This document shows positions 52,006-60,999 of a stretch of 64,000 nt of DNA, in pieces (the stretch's first letter is position 1; every line of letters starts with the position of its first letter). The notes beneath the pieces were generated by a model. It was not told the origin of the DNA, ran no database searches, and worked only from the letters and a program-made list of their open reading frames with translations. The position numbers were made by a program, and so were the translations under genes. Source of the DNA: Roseiarcus sp963721905 (GTDB lineage: Bacteria > Pseudomonadota > Alphaproteobacteria > Rhizobiales > Beijerinckiaceae); NCBI GenBank assembly GCA_963721905.1, contig CAVRMF010000028.1:1-64000 (forward strand). The letters are read 5' to 3'.

Positions 52006-52359
52006 TGTTGTCCTCCGCAGTTGTCCTCCCCGGTATGCCGCGGCGTTCGGGCGTCGAGGCCTGCACCCAGCCGTATAGCCAGGATGCGTCCTAAGCGCCG
52101 CAACGACAGGTTTGGTGTCCGGGACAGGTTTAATGTCCGGACGTGCGCTGAATACGGTCGCTGTGCGGCGCTTTTGTGAACAGTGAGGAAGCCCACGCCT
52201 TATTTCGCCGGTGCACCCCTCGCCTCCGGCGCTGGCGCCCGGCGCGGGCCGAAACTCGCAAGCCCCCTCGATCGACGGTCAATCCGGGCCCTGAACCCAC
52301 GACCGTCAACAATTCTGCAACCCTTGAGCGAAATTTGTTCCCGCGGGCGATAAAACCTC
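52006..52359. other. gene-free stretch
   Basis: 354 bases with no supported gene between the DUF2189 start and the speF-like leader; presumably promoters for both directions. Confidence 0.4.
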
Positions 52360-52388
52360 TTGCGTTTCAGAGCGATTCGAACAAATAA
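52360..52388 (+). promoter_or_regulatory. candidate promoter for leader RNA and ornithine decarboxylase
   Basis: TTGCGT at 52360-52365, 17 bases, AAATAA at 52383-52388. Transcription would begin near 52395, directly in front of the structured leader. Confidence 0.35.
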
Positions 52389-52394
52389 CAGTTC

Positions 52395-52570
52395 GCCCAA
52401 TACGCACGTGCCTGTGGTCGTGTGTCGGTCGGCGGGGATCTGGACAAGAGGCCAGTTAACCGCCCTTGGAAGACCGGCAGCCGGAGGCGAACCGGCGTAC
52501 CCCGCCCAACGGGGGACGCGACTTGAAGCAACGACGGACCGGGCTTTTTTGGTCTCTGCTGGCCCTCCAA
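52395..52570 (+). ncRNA. probable speF leader RNA
   Basis: A conserved-looking structured region about 300-480 bases upstream of the ornithine decarboxylase ATG. Elements seen: CCGGCAGCCGGAGGCGAACC, a CCCCG-CCCAA-CGGGG hairpin at about 52499, the single-stranded ACTTGAAGCAACGACGG, and GGACCGGGCTTTTTTGGTC, a short hairpin with a T-run near 52548. This fits my recollection of the speF motif known upstream of ornithine decarboxylase genes in alphaproteobacteria. Assignment by memory only. Confidence 0.55.
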
Positions 52571-52874
52571 AGGTCGGCGATCAAAGAGGCTTGTCTATCT
52601 TGCCGGGCGTGCGGACGGGATTCTCCTCGTCCAAACGATGGCTCGTGAACTCTGAAGCCGATCCGGCTCCAGCGTGTCATGGCTACGGCTCAGCAGCTGA
52701 TCGCTTCGGGCTTTCGCCGGCGGCTCTCCGTCTTCGGTGAAAGGCAAAAGCGATCGCGTCGGCGGGTCAACGACTGCGCATTCCGCGTCTCCAACGCGCG
52801 GGGCGATATGTCGCATCGCCGGTGAATCCTTCATTTGCCAGGCGCGCTCGCGCGCGCTGTTGGGGGATGCCGCT

Positions 52875-54008
52875 ATGACGGACCGCATCAAGGACTTCCT
52901 CGCCCGTAGTCGCGAGGACGAAGGCCCTCGCCTCGTCGTCGATCTCGACGTCGTGCGCGAAAACTATCTGGGCTTCGCCAAGGCGCTGCCCGACACGCGC
53001 GTGTTCTACGCGGTCAAGGCGAATCCGGCACCGGAAATCTTAAGCCTGCTTGCCGACCTCGGATCGTGCTTCGACACCGCTTCGACGACCGAAATCGAGC
53101 AGGCGCTAGCCGCCGGCGCGACGCCTGACCGCATCAGTTTCGGCAACACGATCAAGAAGGAGAAGGACATCGCGCGCGCCTGCGCGCTCGGCGTCCGGCT
53201 CTACGCGGTCGACTGCGAGGCGGAGGTCGAAAAGATCGCGCGCGCCGCGCCCGGATCGAAGGTGTTCTGCCGGATTCTCTGCGACGGGGCCGGCGCGGAA
53301 TGGCCGCTCTCGCGCAAGTTCGGCTGCGCGCCGGAGATGGCGGCGCGGGTGCTCGAGCGCGCCCATGCGCTGGGGCTCGTGGCCCATGGTCTCTCCTTCC
53401 ATGTCGGCTCGCAGCAGCGCAATCCGCGCATGTGGGACGGCGCGCTGAAGACCTCGGCGGCGATCTTCCGCGATCTCGCCGAGCGCGGCGTCCAGCTTTC
53501 GATGATCAACCTCGGCGGCGGCTTCCCAACGCGCTACCTCAAGGACGTGCCGGGGATCAAAGCCTACGGGCAGACTATCTTTCGCGCGCTCAGGCGCCAT
53601 TTCGGCAACCGCATCCCCGAAACGATCATCGAACCCGGACGCGGCATGGTAGGCAACGCGGGGATCATCGAGGCCGAGGTCGTGCTCATCTCGCGCAAGT
53701 CTGAGGACGACCGGCGTCGCTGGGTCTATCTCGACATCGGCAAGTTCAATGGCCTCGCCGAGACCACGGACGAGATGATCCGCTACCCTATCCGCACGAG
53801 CCGCGACGGCGATGCGCTCGGCCCCTGCGTCATCGCGGGGCCGAGCTGCGACTCGATCGACGTCCTGTATGAGAAAGATCCTTACTTCTTGCCGGTCACG
53901 CTCGAGATTGGCGCCAAGGTTCTGATCGAAGGAACGGGCGCCTATACGACGACCTATTCGTCGGTCGGCTTCAATGGCTTCGCGCCGCTGAAGTCGTACG
54001 TCATCTGA
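52875..54008 (+). CDS. ornithine/lysine-type decarboxylase (PLP, alanine-racemase fold)
   Basis: Fold-type III decarboxylase making putrescine from ornithine (polyamine synthesis), 377 residues from ATG 52875 with GGGGGA upstream. PLP lysine K48 is in FYAVKANPAPE, with HVGSQQ in the barrel, the phosphate-binding EPGRGMVGNAG, and the catalytic Cys loop GPSCDSIDVL across the dimer interface. INLGGGFPTRY is also conserved. A long 5' leader with speF-like structure suggests RNA-level control by polyamine status. Alternatives such as lysine specificity remain open. Confidence 0.92.
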   Translation: MTDRIKDFLARSREDEGPRLVVDLDVVRENYLGFAKALPDTRVFYAVKANPAPEILSLLADLGSCFDTASTTEIEQALAAGATPDRISFGNTIKKEKDIARACALGVRLYAVDCEAEVEKIARAAPGSKVFCRILCDGAGAEWPLSRKFGCAPEMAARVLERAHALGLVAHGLSFHVGSQQRNPRMWDGALKTSAAIFRDLAERGVQLSMINLGGGFPTRYLKDVPGIKAYGQTIFRALRRHFGNRIPETIIEPGRGMVGNAGIIEAEVVLISRKSEDDRRRWVYLDIGKFNGLAETTDEMIRYPIRTSRDGDALGPCVIAGPSCDSIDVLYEKDPYFLPVTLEIGAKVLIEGTGAYTTTYSSVGFNGFAPLKSYVI

Positions 54009-54031
54009 GGGCTCTCTGTTCAGGGCGCGAA

Positions 54032-54058
54032 GTGGGAGGGACGAGCAGCCCCTCCCAC
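54032..54058 (+). terminator. terminator-like hairpin after ornithine decarboxylase
   Basis: GTGGGAGGG and CCCTCCCAC form a perfect nine-base-pair stem with a nine-base loop, 23 bases after the stop. There is no T-tract, so rho-independent function is uncertain. Confidence 0.4.
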
Positions 54059-54166
54059 CCAGTGACTGCGCGCGCTGAGGGATCCGGCGGCGGCCGGACG
54101 CTCGACCGGGAAGGCGATATTCAGTAGACCTTGCGCCTACTTCAAGTCGAGGGGACAGGCGCTCGA

Positions 54167-56278
54167 ATGCAAAGAGTTCTTCGCGGCGCGACGGCGCTGG
54201 CTGCAATCGCAGCCTTTCTGCATCCTGGCTCCGCCGCCTCCGACTCGCGGCCGCTTGTCACGACCCAGCCCGATCCCGGCGCCGACGTCGCGCCCTATTT
54301 CGTTAGCGACGCCGATCCGCGCTGGGGCAGCGCCCAATGGTCTAGGGAGGATATCGAATTGCTGCGCCAGAAGGTCAAATATGTCTTCGTGATCTTCAAC
54401 GAGAACCGCTCGTTCGACCACGAATACGGCACGTTCCCCGGCGCCGACGGCCTCTATTCGGACGGGACGAAGCCGCGCGCGCCGGCGGACACGCCGGGAT
54501 TCACTGAGACCTACGCCGACACGGTGACGGGCAAGACCGTGTCCGTCCAGCCGTTCCTGATAGGCCCCGAGCAGAATGCCTCCTTCAAGGACTCGACCGA
54601 TCATTCCCACAAGGGCCTCGCCGCCAAAATCGACGTCCAGAACGGCGTCGCGAAAATGGACAAGTTCGCCGAGGTCGAGTGGCGTCGTTACGCGAGTTCG
54701 GGCAGCCCCGAAGGTGAAAAGCAGGGGACGCAATTCGCCCGCCTCGTGATGGCGCATATCGACTGCGACACGATCCCCTTCTTCTGGGGCTACGCCAGCC
54801 GCTTCACCATCTTCGACAACATTTTCGCCACCGAAGACACGCCCTCGACCCCGAACGCTGTTGCGATGATCTCCGGACAATCCGGCGAAACGCAGTGGGT
54901 CAAGCACCCGAGCAGCCCGTACGACCCTGGCCAGACCGGACATACCGGCGTCATCAGCGGATCGATCAACGGTAAGACGTATGCGGGGGTCGCCACCACG
55001 GAGGGCCCGCCGCTCGTCAACGATCCCCAGCCCTGGTGGGGCTCGGAATTCGACAACTCCTCGGCAACCGTGCGCGAGCCGACCGCCCCCGATGAGAACT
55101 GGGACCCGAACAACATCGCTTCGAACCTCACCTTCGCTTCGCTCCCTCTGACGATGATGGGCGGGTGGATCGGGTGGTTCACCGGTCAGGACCGCAATCC
55201 CGATTTCGATCTCGCCGACGTCAACAAGGACATTCCCTTCATCGCAGCGCTAGGCGGCCAGCCCGTCCAGTGGCGCTGGTATCAAAACGGCTACGACCAC
55301 GAGCCGACCGACGGCGGCGGCGTCGCCTCGCACATCGGCTACGTCAGCCACCACAACGGCCCGCAATATTTCGGCTACCTCGCCAACAATCCGGCCGAGC
55401 AGACCAACATACGCGGCGAGGGCGACTTCTTCGCCGATATAGCGAAAGGAGCGCTGCCGACGACCGGCGGCGTCTTCATCATCCGCGGCGGCTACTATAA
55501 CCTCAACTATCCGAGGCAAACGGCAATCATCCAGAACCCGAATTATCCGAATTCGAAGGGGCTGACCCAGGCCGAACGAGACACGATCGCCCGCACCAAA
55601 TCCGGCGACGACGATCACCCGAGCTATTCCGACAGCCAGCTCACCGAGGCGATGGCGGCGCGCGCGATCAACGCGATCGCGGCCAATCCGGACATCTGGG
55701 AGCACAGCGCGATCATCATCACTTACGACGAATCCGACGGCCTCTACGATCATGTGCCGCCGCGGATCCTGAGTTACGGCCCCGACGGCCTGCCGCTCGC
55801 GCGCGGCGTCCGCATTCCGCTCATCCTGATCTCGCCCTACGCGCGCGCACACGCGGTCGCCCATGCCGAGGGCGATCACAACGCCGTCATCGAGACGATC
55901 AACGCGCTCTTCGGCCTGCCGGCGCTTTCGAGCCTTCCGGAAGAGAAACAGGCGCTCGCCGGAGGCGACTCGCCGGCGTTCAGCGCCTTTGCCCCCGCCG
56001 GCTTCGAGCAGAGATACCTCGGTCCGCGCGATGCGCCCTCCCCGATCACCGACAGTCTGCTCTCCGGCTTTGACAAGGCGCGCGTGACGGGCGCCCTGCC
56101 CCCGCTGCCCGCCTCTCTCGCAATGATCCCGAGCGACGTCGTCGAGACCTTTCCCCACTATGGCGGCAAGGGCTGCGCGGCGATCGGAGTCACGCCGGAG
56201 AATGTGCGCCAGAACATTCCCAACGTGATTCCGGAGGGGTTCAATTCGCTGCCATCGACGTTGCCGGCGTACAATTGA
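54167..56278 (+). CDS. secreted phosphoesterase (phospholipase C / acid-phosphatase-like family)
   Basis: A 703-residue exported enzyme of the phosphoesterase family (Pfam PF04185 type). Signal peptide about 1-25 (RGATALAAIAAFLHPGSA). The metal-binding start of the domain is VFVIFNENRSFDHEYGTFPG near 80, with DNIFATEDTPSTPNAVAMISG, and the second metal site IIITYDESDGLYDHVPP with EGDHNAVIETINALFG. Start ATG 54167 (GAGGGGA upstream) rather than the TTG at 54131. Its end overlaps the next gene by TTGA. Substrate could be phospholipids or phosphomonoesters. Confidence 0.85.
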   Translation: MQRVLRGATALAAIAAFLHPGSAASDSRPLVTTQPDPGADVAPYFVSDADPRWGSAQWSREDIELLRQKVKYVFVIFNENRSFDHEYGTFPGADGLYSDGTKPRAPADTPGFTETYADTVTGKTVSVQPFLIGPEQNASFKDSTDHSHKGLAAKIDVQNGVAKMDKFAEVEWRRYASSGSPEGEKQGTQFARLVMAHIDCDTIPFFWGYASRFTIFDNIFATEDTPSTPNAVAMISGQSGETQWVKHPSSPYDPGQTGHTGVISGSINGKTYAGVATTEGPPLVNDPQPWWGSEFDNSSATVREPTAPDENWDPNNIASNLTFASLPLTMMGGWIGWFTGQDRNPDFDLADVNKDIPFIAALGGQPVQWRWYQNGYDHEPTDGGGVASHIGYVSHHNGPQYFGYLANNPAEQTNIRGEGDFFADIAKGALPTTGGVFIIRGGYYNLNYPRQTAIIQNPNYPNSKGLTQAERDTIARTKSGDDDHPSYSDSQLTEAMAARAINAIAANPDIWEHSAIIITYDESDGLYDHVPPRILSYGPDGLPLARGVRIPLILISPYARAHAVAHAEGDHNAVIETINALFGLPALSSLPEEKQALAGGDSPAFSAFAPAGFEQRYLGPRDAPSPITDSLLSGFDKARVTGALPPLPASLAMIPSDVVETFPHYGGKGCAAIGVTPENVRQNIPNVIPEGFNSLPSTLPAYN

Positions 56279-57276
56279 AAAAGATTGGGCTGGCGGCGGC
56301 GTTTTGCCTGCCGATCGTCGCGGCCGGGTTCACGTCAGGCTTGGCGTCGACCGCTCATGCTGGCGCTGTGATCGACCGCATCAGGACAGGCGGCGTCATC
56401 CGGTGCGGCGGCGTCTCACGCCCCGGCCTCGTCGGCCAGTCGCCTGATCGCCGCATCGCCGCGGGCCTCTTTCTCGATTTCTGCCGCGCGATCGGCGCAG
56501 CGCTCCTCGGGCCCGAAGGACGGATCGAGTTTCGCCCTTACGATTCCGACAAGGCGTTCGATCGCGTCAGGGACGGGACCGACGACCTGTCGTTTCTCGA
56601 CGGCTCGGAAATGCTCGATCAGCGTCTCGCGGGCCGGACCACGCCGGGCCCGCCGGTCGTCTTCGTCTCGACCGCTGCGATGGTCCCCGGCGACTCAGCC
56701 GTCCGTAGCCTCGCAGATCTCGCGGGCAAGACGATCTGCTTCTACCAGGGCTCGAACGCGCACCGGAACCTGGAGGCCTGGATGGCGGCCCATCGCCTCG
56801 ACTTCCGGCGCATGGGGCTGATGGAATACGGCGAACTCTACGACACCTATAACGCGCGGGTCTGCGGCGCTCAGGTCGGCGAGATCGGAGACCTCGCCGT
56901 CGCGCGCCTCGACGGCGCCGGCGCGGACCTCAAAAGCCGCATCCTGACGGAGCCGCTCGCCAGCTTTCCCATCCTCGCGGTCACGCCTGCGAGCGACCCG
57001 CAATGGGCGGCGATCGTCGCCTGGGCGGTCTATGCGCTCCAGCGCGCCGAGCTTCCAGCGAAGCCCTGGGCGGCGGGCGGCCTCGATTCGCTTGCCTTCA
57101 GCGCCAAGGACCTCGGACTCGCTGACGACTGGCAAGCTCATGTCGTCGCCGCCGCGGGAACCTATGCCGACATCTACGCCCGCAATCTTGGCGAGCGCTC
57201 GCGGCTGAACCTTCCGCGGGGACCGAACGCGCCAGTCGAGGCGGGCGGTCTTTTCGTCACGCCCTACCGGGAATAG
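56275..57276 (+). CDS. periplasmic solute-binding-like protein
   Basis: A 333-residue exported protein: TTG start overlapping the phosphoesterase stop, signal peptide cleaved after AHAGA. Then an SBP_bac_3/AapJ-like fold: VIDRIRTGGVIRCGGVSRPG, LFLDFCRAIGAALLGPEGRI, VRSLADLAGKTICFYQGSN, MEYGELYDTYNARVCGAQV. Several positions usual for amino-acid ligands have changed and no ABC permease is nearby. It may serve the phosphoesterase as sensor or chaperone instead of transport (inference). Confidence 0.75.
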   Translation: MKKIGLAAAFCLPIVAAGFTSGLASTAHAGAVIDRIRTGGVIRCGGVSRPGLVGQSPDRRIAAGLFLDFCRAIGAALLGPEGRIEFRPYDSDKAFDRVRDGTDDLSFLDGSEMLDQRLAGRTTPGPPVVFVSTAAMVPGDSAVRSLADLAGKTICFYQGSNAHRNLEAWMAAHRLDFRRMGLMEYGELYDTYNARVCGAQVGEIGDLAVARLDGAGADLKSRILTEPLASFPILAVTPASDPQWAAIVAWAVYALQRAELPAKPWAAGGLDSLAFSAKDLGLADDWQAHVVAAAGTYADIYARNLGERSRLNLPRGPNAPVEAGGLFVTPYRE

Positions 57277-57440
57277 GCGCCTGTACGTTTTCGATCGCGA
57301 GCGTTCGATTTCAATGCGTTAGGCGTCAAAAACTGTCGTACTTGCGGCCTTGGGCTCGCCGTCGGCCCGAACGCTTTGGGCTTGCATCAGCGCTGAGTTT
57401 GCCTCATATTATGCCCTATTCATAGTGCAAAGAAGAGGAC

Positions 57441-57812
57441 ATGCCTGCCAAGACGACACGCCGGACACAGCCACGCGGCACGGCCGCCCGCAAAGTTGCT
57501 TCGACCGACCTCGTCGAAGGTTTCGGGCTGTCGAAGAAGGAACTCGCCGAGACGATCGGGCTCGCTCCGGAGGCGCTCTACAAGAGCCGGCGCCTGAGCG
57601 CGGCCAAGACGCAGTCGCGCCTGCGCGAGATGAATGAGATCCTGACCCGGGTCTCCGGCTGGGCGGGCGGCAAGGCGCAGGCCATGGCCTGGTACCGAGC
57701 CGAGCCGATTCCCGCGTTCGGCGGACGCACCGCGGAGTCTCTGGTCAAGTCCGGTCAGGCGACGGCGCTCCGCGACTATCTGGATTCCATCGCCATGGGC
57801 GGCTTTGCTTGA
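57441..57812 (+). CDS. MbcA/ParS/Xre-type antitoxin (DUF2384)
   Basis: A 123-residue antitoxin. It has a basic N-terminal tail, a helix-turn-helix (GLSKKELAETIGLAPEALYK), and a DUF2384-type C-terminal domain ending AWYRAEPIPAFGGRTAESLV and LRDYLDSIAMGGFA. AGAGGAC precedes the ATG. The stop overlaps the RES gene start by TTGA, the usual order antitoxin-toxin. Confidence 0.87.
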   Translation: MPAKTTRRTQPRGTAARKVASTDLVEGFGLSKKELAETIGLAPEALYKSRRLSAAKTQSRLREMNEILTRVSGWAGGKAQAMAWYRAEPIPAFGGRTAESLVKSGQATALRDYLDSIAMGGFA

Positions 57813-58327
57813 GGTTCGAGGGCCTCGCCTATCGAGCCCACGATCCACGCTGGTCGTTCAAGCCGCTCTCAGGCGAGGGCGCGTCGGTTCACGGCGGCGG
57901 CTTTAATCCGAAAGGGACACCGGCCCTCTATGTCGCCCTCGACCCGATGACGGCGATCAAGGAGGCGGCGCAAGGCTTCGCCCGAAAGTTCGAGCCCTGC
58001 GTGCTCTGCAGCTACGAGATCGACTGCGAGGACGTCATCGACCTTCGGACGAAGGCCCAGCGGAAAGCTGAAGGCGTCGCCGAGGAGGACCTGGCTTGCG
58101 CCTGGTTCGCGGACGCCGCGGCCGGGCGTGAGCCGCCGTCCTGGCGCTTGGCGCGGGGCCTGATGGAGCGCGGCGCGGCTGGCCTCATCGCCCCGAGTTA
58201 CGTCAACGGAGCGAGCGCCAGCGACGCCAATCTTGTCCTATGGCGCTGGAGCGGCCGCCTGCCCCACAAAGTTTTGGTCTTCGATCCGAGCGGCCGTCTG
58301 CCGAAGAACCAACTCTCGTGGGACTGA
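57809..58327 (+). CDS. RES-domain toxin
   Basis: A 172-residue RES protein (TTG start coupled to the antitoxin). GLAYRAHDPRWSFKPLSGEG, VHGGGFNPKGTPALYVALDP and TAIKEAAQGF hold the conserved Arg, Tyr and Glu of the active site. Known RES toxins destroy NAD+ (phosphorolysis or hydrolysis), causing growth arrest. LIAPSYVNGAS and NLVLWRW are late family motifs. Length normal; the gene appears intact. Confidence 0.88.
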   Translation: MRFEGLAYRAHDPRWSFKPLSGEGASVHGGGFNPKGTPALYVALDPMTAIKEAAQGFARKFEPCVLCSYEIDCEDVIDLRTKAQRKAEGVAEEDLACAWFADAAAGREPPSWRLARGLMERGAAGLIAPSYVNGASASDANLVLWRWSGRLPHKVLVFDPSGRLPKNQLSWD

Positions 58328-58412
58328 GCGACGTTGCGCTATCGTTTCGTGCTCCTTCGTGCCCACAAAGAGCACAAAGGCCACGAAGGCGGAGCGGACC
58401 GAGGAGTTGCGA

Positions 58413-58892
58413 ATGCCGCAGACAAGCGCGGGAGTCTTACTGTTTCGTCATCGTCCCGCCGGCGTCCAAGTCCTGCTTGTGCATCCGGGCGGCCCGTTCT
58501 GGGCGCGGAAGGACGAGGGAGCGTGGTCCATCCCGAAAGGGTTGGCGGACGAGGGCGGAAACCTGCTCGCGGCCGCGAAGCGGGAATTCCTCGAAGAAAC
58601 GGGCGCGACCATTGGTGGAGCTCTCATGGACCTTGGGACGCACAAGCAGCCGGGCGGAAAGACGATCGTCGCCTTCGGCGCCGAGGGCGACTTCGACGCC
58701 GCCTCACTCAGGAGCAATATGTTTTCCATGGAGTGGCCGCCTCATTCAGGGAAGACTGCGGAATTCCCGGAAGTGGACCGGGCCGGCTGGTTCGATTTGG
58801 ACGAAGCCCTGACAAAGGTGACGAAAGGGCAAAGGCCCATTATTTCGGCTTTGGCCGCGAAGCTTGCCAAGGATGGCGGCCAACCAAGGTGA
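58413..58892 (+). CDS. NUDIX hydrolase
   Basis: A 159-residue NUDIX protein. The Nudix box (G-x5-E-x7-REUxEExGU) is at GLADEGGNLLAAAKREFLEE, followed by TGA, preceded by WSIPKG. SAGVLLFRHRPAGVQVLLVH is the family start. ATG 58413 is preceded by GAGGAG. It lies 85 bases downstream of the RES toxin gene on the same strand; a hairpin CCTTCGTG/CACGAAGG lies in that gap. Substrate unknown. Confidence 0.9.
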   Translation: MPQTSAGVLLFRHRPAGVQVLLVHPGGPFWARKDEGAWSIPKGLADEGGNLLAAAKREFLEETGATIGGALMDLGTHKQPGGKTIVAFGAEGDFDAASLRSNMFSMEWPPHSGKTAEFPEVDRAGWFDLDEALTKVTKGQRPIISALAAKLAKDGGQPR

Positions 58893-59170
58893 GGCTATGC
58901 CGGGGATCGCGGAGACTCTGGACCGCCGCGCCGCATTAGGGCCAAGACCCAATCAGTTCGACCGGTTTAGACCCTTTGCCGCCCCTTTCCGCTCAGCCCG
59001 GTATGGACGGAGAACACCAGAAAGCACGCGTGGGCGGGACGGGCGGGATGCGCCAGGAGCGGGCTTTGCGGAATGGCCCTGCGAGCGCGCCGCTTTGCCA
59101 GCTTTAAAGATCGCCCCTGTAAACCTGCGCAATCCCGCCAAGGCTGGACGTTCGGAACGATGCCTCGATC

Positions 59171-60898
59171 CTAGCTCTTGGTCACTGACCGTAGATCGTC
59201 CAAAACCTGGCCTTTGTAGGTCCAGTAGGCTGGCCCTCGTACACTGGGCCAGGGCCGCCCTGTTTCTTTGGCGAGCACGAGCGCTGCAGCAGACGTCGAG
59301 GTCCTCTCGCCTCTAAACAAAATGTGCCTGTTGTCCAATACGAATGCCTTCTCTCCCGGTTTGAAAGTTGACTCGATCTCAGCGCCAATCTCGATGCCAA
59401 CTTCGGCAAATGAGAAGGGACGAGCCCGACCACCGTCTTCCTTCTCCGCGCCCTCCGCTGCCCTCGCGACCTCTGTCCCTCTTCGAGACGGCAGGCCAAG
59501 GCGCCAGCGGATCATGTCTCCAAGTACTGGATAGATGTCGTTATGCTTGGCACCAAACCTAAAGAATCCGCCCTGGAAGGTGCCAAGATCACGGTTCCCG
59601 GTCTCCTCGCCTGGAATGTATTCGGAGAGCTCATCAAGTCGATGTCTTGATCTCTCTTCAGGCGTCAATTGATAGTATCTCCACATTGGGTTGTCGTGAC
59701 CAAAATCGACGTCAGTAAGACCTGATAAAAGCTCAGCAGCCAACTGGTCCCCATTTGATGGTCGTCTATTACTAAAGGTGAAATCGTATATCAACTTAGC
59801 TAGCGCCTTCAGCACCACCGGTTGAGCCGCGACTGTCAGCTCTCGTGCGTGGGGTTCTCCGAAGCCAGGGATTGCCATCACCGCTGTCCAAAATTGGCGG
59901 GCCATTTCAGTTTTCCCTTCCACCATCGCTGGGGTCGCGCCGCTGATATTTGTTTTGTTCAAGAACAACAGCGCGTTAACTGCAACCGCGTCTTTTCGCG
60001 CCATCGCCCCGTCATCCTCAGTCCAGTTCTTTATTTCAAACTCAGTTACCCGCAGACTAAGCTTACTGATCAGAACGTCCTTGATGAAAAGATTAATCGG
60101 ATTCGAGTTGTCGAACTGCAGGGCAAGATTCGCGTCGACTCTCTTTCCAAGCTGATTGAGGTCATGAAAGAGTTGCCGCTCTTCTTCGGTCTTAAGACCA
60201 AGATGGACTTCTACCAAAAGAGTACAGTACGTCCGCGCAACCTCAAAACACTCCTCCCAAGCAACTGTTTCTTCGGGGGTAAGAGGTTCGCCATCCTTTG
60301 CGCTATACAGGTTCCCCTTCCTAGGGTATACACGCTGCCCCCTAACTGCTTCCAGGAAATCAAAAATCATCTGCATCCCCTTGCGGCGATGCTGGCCGTC
60401 AATCACCCAGAGAACGTGACGCTGTGCTAGGTAGATCTTGAATGCGGCTGTCTCCTGCGTCCGACTGTCCAACAATCGCTCGCCGCGAATGTCTTTTCCC
60501 TGCGGGTCGCAGGTTCGGATATTTGCCACGATGGGTTGCACGGCCATATAGGGCTGCCGACCTAAATGCTGCAGGATATGGGTTAGAGTTGGGAGTTCGG
60601 GCCTGTTCATTAAAACCCTGCGCTCGATGGCCGCCGAAATGAGCCCTTTGAGTATGTAAATCGCAAGCTTTGTCGCGTGCACGGGGTCCAGTTTCCGTTG
60701 CGCAACGCTGTCCCCGTCGCGGCCGGGATCATTGGCCACTTCTGATAAACCGTAGAACTCGTGCATCGGCATCTGCATCAGGAAAGTGCGATTTCCGAGA
60801 TTATGTCCGATAAAGACCTTTATCGGTTTTTCCGAAGTGTCGCCAACGTCCAAAATCTCGTCTAGGGTCGCGAGTGGAGCCGGCATGTGAGTGCTCAC
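59171..60898 (-). CDS. DGQHR (DndB-like) protein with RAMA-like C-terminus
   Basis: A 575-residue protein. The DndB/DGQHR motif lies at 165-174 (VIDGQHRRKG). Other conserved segments are LFHDLNQLGKRVDANLALQFD and the helical MARKDAVAVNALLFLNKT. After a variable linker (about 460-500), residues 510-570 resemble a RAMA/DUF4357 domain: VLDNRHILFRGERTSTSAAA and GPAYWTYKGQVLDDLR. DndB is the regulator of phosphorothioate-modification operons; none of the dndACDE or restriction partners are here. Base use is more AT-rich than the window. Promoter and inverted repeat lie directly upstream. Confidence 0.78.
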   Translation of the reverse strand: MSTHMPAPLATLDEILDVGDTSEKPIKVFIGHNLGNRTFLMQMPMHEFYGLSEVANDPGRDGDSVAQRKLDPVHATKLAIYILKGLISAAIERRVLMNRPELPTLTHILQHLGRQPYMAVQPIVANIRTCDPQGKDIRGERLLDSRTQETAAFKIYLAQRHVLWVIDGQHRRKGMQMIFDFLEAVRGQRVYPRKGNLYSAKDGEPLTPEETVAWEECFEVARTYCTLLVEVHLGLKTEEERQLFHDLNQLGKRVDANLALQFDNSNPINLFIKDVLISKLSLRVTEFEIKNWTEDDGAMARKDAVAVNALLFLNKTNISGATPAMVEGKTEMARQFWTAVMAIPGFGEPHARELTVAAQPVVLKALAKLIYDFTFSNRRPSNGDQLAAELLSGLTDVDFGHDNPMWRYYQLTPEERSRHRLDELSEYIPGEETGNRDLGTFQGGFFRFGAKHNDIYPVLGDMIRWRLGLPSRRGTEVARAAEGAEKEDGGRARPFSFAEVGIEIGAEIESTFKPGEKAFVLDNRHILFRGERTSTSAAALVLAKETGRPWPSVRGPAYWTYKGQVLDDLRSVTKS

Positions 60899-60966
60899 GA
60901 TGATTTCCTTTCCGTCCCGGCCAGTGATTTAGCCTTTCGAGCTTACGCCTGGTTGGTTACAACAAA

Positions 60967-60999
60967 TCACCTGGAATTGTCAATCCACCTTCCAGGTGA
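60967..60999 (-). promoter_or_regulatory. inverted-repeat operator around the DGQHR-gene promoter
   Basis: TCACCTGGAA (60967-60976) and TTCCAGGTGA (60990-60999) form a perfect ten-base inverted repeat with a 13-base spacer. On the minus strand, TTGACA (60983-60978) lies between the arms as a -35 for the gene starting at 60898. A third ACCTGGA is at 61005. This geometry suits a repressor dimer. Confidence 0.55.

Noticed and set aside
52360..52740. 126-codon plus frame in the leader region of ornithine decarboxylase
   Set aside because: No ribosome binding site or family; it runs across the structured leader RNA.
58343..58385. Inverted repeat CCTTCGTG/CACGAAGG between the RES and NUDIX genes as an operator
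   Set aside because: The sequence resembles common stray intergenic repeats and lies after the RES stop; there is no promoter element beside it, so it is listed only as a hairpin under the NUDIX gene.
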